Positions 9,301-13,829 of a stretch of 13,829 nucleotides of DNA are shown here, piece by piece. The stretch is taken from NCBI GenBank assembly GCA_030747575.1, contig JASLKI010000111.1:1-13829 (forward strand), given 5' to 3'. This DNA is from Verrucomicrobiota bacterium (lineage in GTDB: Bacteria; Verrucomicrobiota; Verrucomicrobiia; Limisphaerales; UBA1096). Positions within the stretch are counted from its first letter, which is position 1, and each line of letters starts with the position of its first letter. The position numbers and the translations under genes are program-made. The notes under the pieces are model-generated. The model ran no database searches. It worked only from the letters and a program-made list of their open reading frames with translations, and was not told where the DNA came from.

Positions 9301-10344
9301 CGCCTTGGCCGTGAGGCCGTTGGCCATGAGGTCGGTCGCGTCGATGCCTTGTACCGGCTCGTCGAACCACAGCTCCACCTGGCTGAACTGGCGCGCCATG
9401 CCGGCGAGCGGCAGGCGGCTGGCCAAGCGCGGCGGCTCGAGGTCGAGCAGCTCGTAGCTCCAGGTGGCTTTTTGAACTCCCGTGCTTCCCTCGGGGGCAA
9501 ACTTATTCGGCGGAGACGCCCGGTCGCCGATGCCGTGGTCCGGCGCCCACCAAACATTAATCCTCCCATTGGCCGGATGGCCGAACCGGAATGTGAACGT
9601 GTTGGCTTTCTCTGTCAGTTCCGTCGCCGGGTAGTCGTTGACCATCAGGTCATCCGCATCCACGCCGGACATCGGCTCGCTGAAGGTGACGGTGATCGCG
9701 CTCAGCTCGGTGACCTCACCCGGCTCGGGGGAGATGGACACAATCTCGGGCGGCACGAATTCCCGCTCCTTGGCGCTGAGCCGCACGTCGAGGTAGGCAT
9801 CGGTGTCGGACTTCCGGTAATTAAGCAGCATGACGGACAACACGTTCCAGCCTTTCTCGGTCGTTTGGCTCATGTTGTGCAACGAGGTCACGTGCCATTT
9901 GATAGGCTCTCGATTAGACTTGGTTGCCTGAGAGCTGTACCGGAGCGTTGATGTGGGCTTGTGAAGGTTGGCTATCTCTACTCCGTTGAGCCACGCCACG
10001 AAGCCGTCATCCGCCTTGACTTGAAGCGTGCCCATCCCCAGCACGGAGGGGTCAGTCACGCGAAATTTTCGGCTCAGGAACACGGTTGGATATTTGCGCT
10101 GCATGTCACCCAGTTCGGTGCCGCCGTTGGTTTTCTCGTTGTTGAAAAACGGGGTCTCTCCGCGCGACCAGGAGGAGTTATCGAAATCAACCTTGGTCCA
10201 CGCCGTGCGCGGGGAGGAGGCCTCCTTGGTGCCCTTGTGGTACTTGAAAACAGCGCCCTCCTTGATGAGGTCTATGCCGTTGGCCAGGCGCGGGGCAGCC
10301 AAAGCTGCCAAGGCCACAGCCAAGTTGAGTAGTCGTTTATTCAT
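3385..10344 (-). CDS. Giant secreted protein: eight lamin-tail domains plus CotH-kinase-like domain
   Basis: A 2319-residue exported modular protein starting at ATG 10344. It has a signal peptide (about 1-23, MNKRLLNLAVALAALAA). A beta-sandwich region with DDGFVAWLNGVEIA follows to about 200, then two Big_5/SbsA-type Ig-like domains (about 201-300 and 304-395, each with a FSEPM/FDEPV motif). A first LTD starts at about 407, and a chitobiase-C-like domain (RYTTNGDTP) at about 552-640. A CotH-like kinase domain spans about 642-1015 (KGYYNPTER at 803-811, WDSE at 910-913), followed by a second chitobiase-C-like domain (FTTDGSDPR). Seven more LTDs start at about 1117, 1275, 1421, 1555, 1707, 1845 and 2005, each opening with a pattern like hhhNEhh and then D(W/F)hEL.N. 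A DxDxDG calcium-binding stretch (about 2194-2245) and a terminal module ending FFRLLLVE close the protein. It probably acts at the cell surface or is released; substrate and partners are unknown. Confidence 0.92.
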   Translation of the reverse strand: MNKRLLNLAVALAALAAPRLANGIDLIKEGAVFKYHKGTKEASSPRTAWTKVDFDNSSWSRGETPFFNNEKTNGGTELGDMQRKYPTVFLSRKFRVTDPSVLGMGTLQVKADDGFVAWLNGVEIANLHKPTSTLRYSSQATKSNREPIKWHVTSLHNMSQTTEKGWNVLSVMLLNYRKSDTDAYLDVRLSAKEREFVPPEIVSISPEPGEVTELSAITVTFSEPMSGVDADDLMVNDYPATELTEKANTFTFRFGHPANGRINVWWAPDHGIGDRASPPNKFAPEGSTGVQKATWSYELLDLEPPRLASRLPLAGMARQFSQVELWFDEPVQGIDATDLMANGLTAKAVSGHSAGPYMFEFDEPAFGQVELTWADDHGITDFNRAPNPFLGQAWSVQVDPAHSLGDVVISEFSAASTRAYKRVDGDWIELHNRGDATVSLAGWSLTDNRANLGKWLLPDLSIDAGKRLVIFATGEDIRNKSTSKPSHTNFKLNPNGEYLALCSPEAPRRAVSGIEYPEQAASVSYGLNKNNEWSYFSKPTPGAANSDATVSGRVKPVHFSLPRGFYERKSIFLTLSTDTPGASIRYTTNGDTPACCGTGQYDKVGKVYSGPIRITKTSIVRAVAYKDEMLPSKIRTNTYFYGLPTSRRRLPVLSLVTDDRHLWGSKGIQKQPNAQRHGIAWERPVSAELIRPEDNGGFAVDCGIRIQGGGYVRPKYNPNSGLPFSKYSFRLYFRGDYGAGRLEYPLFGDIPVQSFDRIVLRAGMNDHTSPFIKDEWARRLCSNLGQVSPRGNFVNLYINGKYKGYYNPTERIDTKFLADWYQTDENYDVIAQFNEVRSGSAVAWNKMLTYVRRYDMNDPKHFKVVEKQLDMDNFADYLLPLIWVANRDWPHNNWRAARHKPDGKFRLYAWDSEHAFQASTSHNTIANELGESNAADIAVLFNKLRKSREFQLIFADRVHKHLYNDGGLTDVEIRKVYDDLYNTVKGTVSVSKSWGTNWIRSRRSPMLRHLKEANVAASDHAPKFNQFGGIAPNGFKLKMTASEGDIYFTTDGSDPRTRYSGSVSASAKSYDKKQGLSILKSTEESTRINVKARSLNGGTWSALTGATFMAGDESPPIRISEIMYNPQGGDAFEFLELQNIGDTEVDLSGFSFDGITFRFAEDSESLDAGMYLLLVNDANVTAFRARHPGVRLDGLYEGSLSNKGERLALLDRNGETVLSVDYDDDGAWPSSPDGDGYSLVLSNPDGDPDSPANWRTSLAKGGTPGKPSPSAPQPLVILNEVLAENVDSVPNGATFPDFVELKNVAGTDVYLQNWSLSDNPAKPRKFNFPAGTVIKSNGYLVVWLDDAVEAPGLHARFAMDNDGDTIALFNPEGERIDVLGFGLQVADHSIGRGSNSVAWSLTQPTPGKTNKAAPVADLKNLKLNEFVAAAPPGSDDWVELFNTDSKPAALFGLAWEAGLAKFTYRRLSFIAPGSYQVFSADKKPGVRHLDFKLPAAGGTLLLRDTNGAELDDLSYRTQEDGESRGRYPNGTGPWTTFTTTVSPGQANYLPEAEGLRFNELMAINDAAVIDPLGRTSDWIETWNNSTTSIDLTGMSLSIDKIEPGQWSFPDSAKLRAKGRLLVWCNGSRDPALGPADYLNTGRSLNGAYGTVYLFNADGQIVDRISYGFQVPDRSVGRDKNGDWALLDSPTPGTENKLPATLASPSNLVINEWMANGRDDDWIELHNPQSEPVRMDGLYLTDDLSLIGRAQFEIPQLNYIAAGGFVKWIADADLAKGGDHVNFSLASLGEPIALYSRTKSLVDKREISITTLGESEGRLPDGSTQITKFPSTSTPGKSNYLPLENVVINEVLTHTDPPFEDAIELRNISANMINIGNWWISNSEKNLKKFQIAPSTTLSARGMAVFYEGQFNPAPGAAHSFALNSAHGDKIILSKADSSGELTGHRAIVEFGAAQNGISLGRVKTSIGDQFTALAKPTFGVDNPSSVSTFRKGDGAANAAARIGPVVIHEIMYHPAPLSLGAGTPDDEFIELRNITNTTVPLYDPLHPENTWQIGGGVTFGFPRDFQLPPDGYVVLIEFNPANYPEKTASLAKRHGIPEGVPILGPLRGQLANGGDSVALYKPDPPQGFQHDDAGFVPYILVDQVSFSDTAPWPSEADGLGATLQRADANKFANDPVNWKAAAPNPGRANRSAEMGDADADGMPDEWETAFGLDPNNSNDGDGDADGDGLTNLSEYLAGTDPGDAASALRLTTVNLVNGKMSLVFEASQGRLIEIQSTPALGQAAWKSVLEVDVKSDGPQQVEVDLPVGEAQFFRLLLVE

Positions 10345-10421
10345 GTGGTAAGGTTTGCCTTTCCGGCAGTCCGGTTTCGCCCGGCCAAGCGCGGCTTTCG
10401 CCTTCTCTGTTCGGCTCCATC
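10345..10421. promoter_or_regulatory. Gap upstream of the giant gene with a palindrome-like element
   Basis: This 77-nt gap separates the DUF6941-like gene from the giant LTD/CotH gene. It holds a degenerate family palindrome at 10380-10389 (CCCGGCCAAG), followed by CGCGG, the right arm typical of the better copies. No strong Shine-Dalgarno or confident promoter was found. A purine run GGAAAGG sits about 14 nt before ATG 10344 on the minus strand. Confidence 0.4.
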
Positions 10422-10841
10422 TCAGGAGTCGGCATCCTCCTTGCCTTGACCGGGGATCTGTTTTACCTCCAGCGGGATGCTGGCCTCCTGCCTGCCGTCA
10501 ATCGCGATGTCCACGGCGTGCTGGCCAAACTTCTCAAACTTCAGCCGCTGGATGTTTAGGATGAAATTTCGGTACGCAAAACTGTCGTTTTCCGCCACAT
10601 TCACCTCAAATGGCAACTCGATGCTCGGCATGACAAACTTGCCGTCCTCATCGACAAAGTTGATTCGTAGCTTGTGCGAGCCCTCCTCCACAACCTTGAA
10701 CACCACCCGCAGCACGATCGAGCACTGCGGGTAGTTGGCTGGCAACTCCCGCGCGTGAACCGAGTTGAACGTGCCCAGTAGGTTCAACTTGCCCTTATAG
10801 TCCGTGGCTGCGTCACACAGCACTGCTACTTGTATATCCAT
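10422..10841 (-). CDS. DUF6941-like small cytoplasmic protein
   Basis: A 139-residue protein starting at ATG 10841, with no signal peptide and no membrane helix. The N-terminus MDIQVAVLCDAATDYKGKLN with a following LLGTF is characteristic of a family of short proteins I know as DUF6941, common in Verrucomicrobiota and related bacteria. I recall this from family knowledge and could not search it. The rest is strand-rich (CSIVLRVVFKVVEEGSHKLRI, then SIELPFEVNVAEND, then HAVDIAIDGRQEASIPLEVK), suggesting a beta-sandwich, and the tail is acidic (GKEDADS). The leader before the ATG is A/T-rich (TTAATTTTT) and lacks a Shine-Dalgarno. The gene sits between two genes for large exported proteins, 63 nt after one and 77 nt before the other, yet the product should be cytoplasmic. 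The function is unknown. Confidence 0.85.
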   Translation of the reverse strand: MDIQVAVLCDAATDYKGKLNLLGTFNSVHARELPANYPQCSIVLRVVFKVVEEGSHKLRINFVDEDGKFVMPSIELPFEVNVAENDSFAYRNFILNIQRLKFEKFGQHAVDIAIDGRQEASIPLEVKQIPGQGKEDADS

Positions 10842-10904
10842 AAAAATTAATCCGATCTTGACCCAGCCCGAGCCATGTGGGGCGGGGAGACTAGCGGCAA
10901 AATC

Positions 10905-13829
10905 CTATTCCGCCAAACGCTTTACTCGTAGCCGGAAAAACCGGTTTTTGCCGTTTTTGCGGCCTCCAATATGAATACGAATCGTTTCGCCAACACCGCC
11001 TGGGATGGGTTGATACACGTCGCCGGGCATCGACCCCCACTCGCCATCAAGCGCCTCGGCCGTTTCCAGAAAATATTGGCGGCCCGGCTGCATGGTGAAC
11101 TCTGCCAGCAGCTGACCCGCTTGGCCAAGCGCCAAGCCAAGCGCCAGTCGGCTGGCTGCGTCGCCGGGATTCGTGCCGGCGAGAAACTCGTGGACGTTGT
11201 TCGCTCCGTCACCGTCGAGATCGAACCCCGCGTCCTTGACCGCCGGGTTCAGGCCGTGCGCCAGTTCCCACTCGTCCGGCAGCCCGTCCTGGTCGTCGTC
11301 AGCGGGGGCCGGCGAATCCTCCAGGCCCGGCGAGCCGCCAGCCACCGCGCTTGGCTGCCAACTGTTCGCGTCGTCCAGCGCGCCGAGCGCTTGCTTGGCC
11401 GGGTCGAGGACCAGCGGCACTAGCGAGTGGCCGTCGCCGTCGGCCAACTTGGGCCAGTTGTCCTCGTCCTCATAGTCAAGCGTGACCAACACCGCGCCGT
11501 CCGCCGCCGAGCGCACGCGGAGCGTCTCGCCGTTGTTGGCCAGCTTGCCGCTATAAGTGCCAAGGACGGTCGTCTCCCTGGCCAAGCGGTAATGCGCGAG
11601 GAACGACGCCTCGTCGTCGTGGCCGATGATGAGCGCGTATTGGCCCGGCGCCAGCGTGAGGCCGGCTGGCACGACGAACCTCACGCCGCTGGAGAGCGTC
11701 ACGCCGCCGAGGTCGAGCGTCGTGCCGGTGCTGTTGTTGTGTAACTCGATGTAATCGAAGTCAGGCCCGCTTGGCGCGTTGTACATCAACTCGGTCAGCA
11801 CGAGATGTGCCTTGAGGCTCCCGAGTGTGTCCGGTTCGCCGGCCTGGAACTCGACCGGCCCGGACCAGTGGCTCCAGCGCTTGGTGTCGTCGAGCATCCG
11901 CACGCGCGCGCGATACCAATGCCCGACCTTGGCCAAGCCGGTGGGCAGGGCGATGGTGTCAGCGAACTTGGTCAGCACGTCCGATTCCCAGTCGGCGTTG
12001 ATCTCGTATTGGCGTGGCTTGGCCGGGTCGTACGGCGCCGCGTCCGGCGCGCTGACCTCGGCCAGGCGCCACTTCATCCCGGCGAACTTCCCGCTCGAGT
12101 CGCCGAACGCCGAGCTGCGGAACCGCAGCCCGTTGGCCGGATGCCCGCCGTCGCCGCTGTACACGATCGTCGGCTGGTCGGGATGCTTCGTGTCGCGGGC
12201 GGCCGACTTGAGGATGAAATTGCGCCGGGTGCGAATGTAGTTCTTCATGATTTTCACCATGCCGGGGAAATTCTTCGTGCCTGTCTTTTGGTAAAACCGG
12301 CCCTTGCCGGCCTTGCTGCCGTTGACCTTGCCGGACGACATGATCGGGTGGTAGTCCCACATCGCGCGGTCGGCATCGGCGATCGATGGCATCGGCCCGG
12401 TTGGCTCGTCGATGACTGCCGCGAACTCATCGATCAGCCTGTCACCCTCGTCGTTGTTGAACAATAGATCGAGAATCTCGCGGGCACGGTTGCCGTACTC
12501 CATCTTGAAAACAGGCTTGCCGAGCACCTTACCCTTGAACGGGTCGTTACCGTTGCCGTACATGTTGCTGGCCCAGGTGAGGTCGAGATCCCATGGGAGT
12601 GTGGACCACTTTTGGGTCTCGGGGCTCAGGTAGTAGAAATAATTTTTGCCGTAGCCGATGTCGTAGTGGTGAATGCCCTCGACGATTGTGCGATAGCTAT
12701 AATAGCGCGGTAGGTCCATGTTTTGTCGCCACCAGCTTTCTGATTGGTTGCCCTGGTATCGGCTCAGGTACGAGTTGAGGTCGGACTTGTCCGTTGCGGC
12801 CGACGGGCCCTGATTGTTCAACTCGCCAGTGCCGCCCTCCATCTTGTACAGGTTGCCGTCGGGTAAATCGTGTTCGTCGAGAAACCGGCCGTCCATTTGT
12901 TCGATGGCGAGGTAGAGTCCCCAGAAATCGCCGTCGTGCTGCGTCGCGCCTGTTTCCGCCGCCTCGTCAATGATCCGGAAATGCACCCAGTGTGTCTTGG
13001 GCGCCTCGACGTCGGCCAGCTCGAACAACTTGAAGCCGACCGCCTCAAACATCCCCTGCTCGCCGCGGTGCTGGAAATTGCCCTGCTGGATGCAGGCGGA
13101 AAAGTTCAGCTTGTCCCAGCGGCTGTTGTACTCGCGGTCGTAGTGGTCGCGTGCCTGGAACGAGTGGCCGCGATTGAAGTCGAACTTCCACATGTTCTTG
13201 CCCATCGCGTAGCGCCATACGCCACCCCGGGCGCGGTAGCGGATGTGGTCGTATACCTCTCCGTCGTACACCAGTGTGCCCTTCCACTTGTAATTGTCGC
13301 CGCCGTATTTTTCGTTCCATGTTGAGTTCTCGACGTCGGTTTTTTTCGAGATCAAGTGGTACACCGGCACGCGGGTGAGCCCCTGGCTGTCATACTCGAC
13401 CACCTTCGCGCCGGGCTTGGCCTTGCCACTCCAGCTTGGCACGCCGTCGTAGCAGAAGTAGGCAAAGTTCGGCGAGGGATCGCCGGGGTAGGGCGCGGTG
13501 GCCACTTGGGCAAGCGCGGTTTTCACCGACACACGATAGCGGACCAGGTGCCGATGCTGCTGCACCGACTTGGGGACGGTCGCTGAGAAAACGCCGTCGC
13601 TGGCCTCGGCATCACCCTCTTGGCCAAGGTCGTTCATTGGCAGCTTGGTCCAGCCGCGCTCGTACGCCGTGTCATCAATGTGCACATAGCCTCCGGGGCT
13701 CACGACTTGGTACTCCGCATAAACCTCCGAGCCGGCGACAGCCGTGCTGGGCACGGTGGTGATTAAGACCGCTTCGCCACCCTTGGGCTGCCTGGGCGTG
13801 TGTTCGACCTTGGCCAAGCGCGGGAGTGG
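10905..13829 (-). CDS. Exported CotH-kinase/lamin-tail domain protein, N-terminus missing
   Basis: The frame is open to the right edge, so the gene is truncated and its real start and signal peptide lie outside. Counting from the TTG at 13817, about 970 residues are seen. First comes an Ig-like N-terminal region (GVFSATVPKSVQQHRHLVRYRVSV). A CotH-type kinase domain follows (about 130-540), with IRYRARGGVWR, LYLAIEQMD containing Glu306, and PWDLDLTW with Asp410 and Asp412, the expected acidic pair. A fibronectin-III-like region (about 550-665, ending WSHWSGPVEF) comes next. One lamin-tail domain (about 670-800, LVLTELMYN, then DYIELHNN) is followed by a calcium-binding stretch (about 837-885, DQDGLPDEWE, then DLDGDG) and a terminal module containing FFRLRVKR. 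CotH proteins phosphorylate spore-coat proteins in Bacillus; the target here is unknown. The C-terminal architecture matches the giant protein two genes downstream, so the two are likely handled by the same export or sorting route. Confidence 0.9.
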   Translation of the reverse strand, partial: PLPRLAKVEHTPRQPKGGEAVLITTVPSTAVAGSEVYAEYQVVSPGGYVHIDDTAYERGWTKLPMNDLGQEGDAEASDGVFSATVPKSVQQHRHLVRYRVSVKTALAQVATAPYPGDPSPNFAYFCYDGVPSWSGKAKPGAKVVEYDSQGLTRVPVYHLISKKTDVENSTWNEKYGGDNYKWKGTLVYDGEVYDHIRYRARGGVWRYAMGKNMWKFDFNRGHSFQARDHYDREYNSRWDKLNFSACIQQGNFQHRGEQGMFEAVGFKLFELADVEAPKTHWVHFRIIDEAAETGATQHDGDFWGLYLAIEQMDGRFLDEHDLPDGNLYKMEGGTGELNNQGPSAATDKSDLNSYLSRYQGNQSESWWRQNMDLPRYYSYRTIVEGIHHYDIGYGKNYFYYLSPETQKWSTLPWDLDLTWASNMYGNGNDPFKGKVLGKPVFKMEYGNRAREILDLLFNNDEGDRLIDEFAAVIDEPTGPMPSIADADRAMWDYHPIMSSGKVNGSKAGKGRFYQKTGTKNFPGMVKIMKNYIRTRRNFILKSAARDTKHPDQPTIVYSGDGGHPANGLRFRSSAFGDSSGKFAGMKWRLAEVSAPDAAPYDPAKPRQYEINADWESDVLTKFADTIALPTGLAKVGHWYRARVRMLDDTKRWSHWSGPVEFQAGEPDTLGSLKAHLVLTELMYNAPSGPDFDYIELHNNSTGTTLDLGGVTLSSGVRFVVPAGLTLAPGQYALIIGHDDEASFLAHYRLARETTVLGTYSGKLANNGETLRVRSAADGAVLVTLDYEDEDNWPKLADGDGHSLVPLVLDPAKQALGALDDANSWQPSAVAGGSPGLEDSPAPADDDQDGLPDEWELAHGLNPAVKDAGFDLDGDGANNVHEFLAGTNPGDAASRLALGLALGQAGQLLAEFTMQPGRQYFLETAEALDGEWGSMPGDVYQPIPGGVGETIRIHIGGRKNGKNRFFRLRVKRLAE
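11118..11131. repeat. Best extended copy of the palindrome
   Basis: A perfect 14-bp palindrome, CGCTTGGCCAAGCG, inside the CotH/LTD gene. It is followed at once by GCCAAGCCAAGCGCC, which repeats half-site pieces. With the CGCGG right arms at 3884, 5450, 9418, 10380, 13505 and 13809, it supports a longer ideal site, CCGCGCTTGGCCAAGCGCGG. Confidence 0.8.

Larger units (their letters stand above)
1669..13818. repeat. Highly iterated palindrome CTTGGCCAAG, 12 exact copies
   Basis: Exact decamers start at 3498, 3884, 4069, 4420, 5020, 5962, 6656, 9168, 11120, 11928, 13619 and 13809. Three more copies of the TTGGCCAA core start at 1669, 4010 and 9241. Copies one base off the decamer include those at 345, 6565, 8983, 11577 and 13505. 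Within genes the core is read in all three phases: as LAK or LAN (4010, 4070, 4421, 5021, 5963, 11929, 13810), as LGQ or FGQ (3499, 9169, 9241, 11121, 13620) and as WPS or WPI (1669, 3885, 6657). The conservation therefore lies in the DNA and not in a peptide. Random expectation for the decamer in this length is about 0.01. Confidence 0.9.

Noticed and set aside
13815..13817. TTG at 13817 as the start of the CotH/LTD protein
   Set aside because: The frame stays open to the window edge, the TTG is part of a palindrome copy (read as LAK), and no signal peptide follows it. The true start is outside the window.

Overview
The window reads as a moderately GC-rich bacterial chromosome fragment, most likely from a marine or environmental member of the Verrucomicrobiota (Pedosphaerales/Limisphaerales-like). 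I infer this from the combination of very large secreted proteins built of lamin-tail domains (LTD) with CotH-kinase-like domains, their C-terminal DxDxDG calcium-binding stretch followed by a terminal module ending in FFRL, a small protein of the DUF6941 type, and weak or absent Shine-Dalgarno sequences. No 16S or other marker is present, so the phylum is an inference from gene families. No RNA gene, IS element or CRISPR array was seen.

Layout. At the left edge lies the 5' part of a cutC gene on the minus strand (333 to beyond position 1). It is divergent from a small plus-strand lipoprotein gene (433-771). From there to the right edge every gene is on the minus strand. In order of transcription these are a truncated LTD/CotH protein entering from the right edge (13829-10905), a small DUF6941-like cytoplasmic protein (10841-10422), a 2319-residue exported LTD/CotH giant (10344-3385), a sodium:solute symporter family transporter (3379-1514), a proline-rich two-helix membrane protein overlapping it by 8 nt (1521-1168), and a 111-residue protein of unknown function (1113-778). 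That last gene converges tail to tail with the lipoprotein gene. The short gaps (77, 63, 54, 5 and -8 nt) suggest one or two transcription units. No intergenic stretch exceeds about 100 nt.

How the genes may fit together. The two large proteins look like exported or cell-surface modular proteins that share the same C-terminal architecture. The transporter and its overlapping two-helix protein form a likely membrane pair. A functional link between the surface proteins and the transporter is suggested only by the 5-nt spacing and is unproven.

Most unusual signal. The palindrome CTTGGCCAAG occurs 12 times exactly, and its core TTGGCCAA 15 times, in 13.8 kb where well under one is expected. Copies fall in all three codon phases, so this is a DNA-level signal and not a repeated peptide. 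The best copies extend toward a 20-bp palindrome, CCGCGCTTGGCCAAGCGCGG. It behaves like a highly iterated palindrome of the HIP1 kind known from cyanobacteria, with a different sequence.
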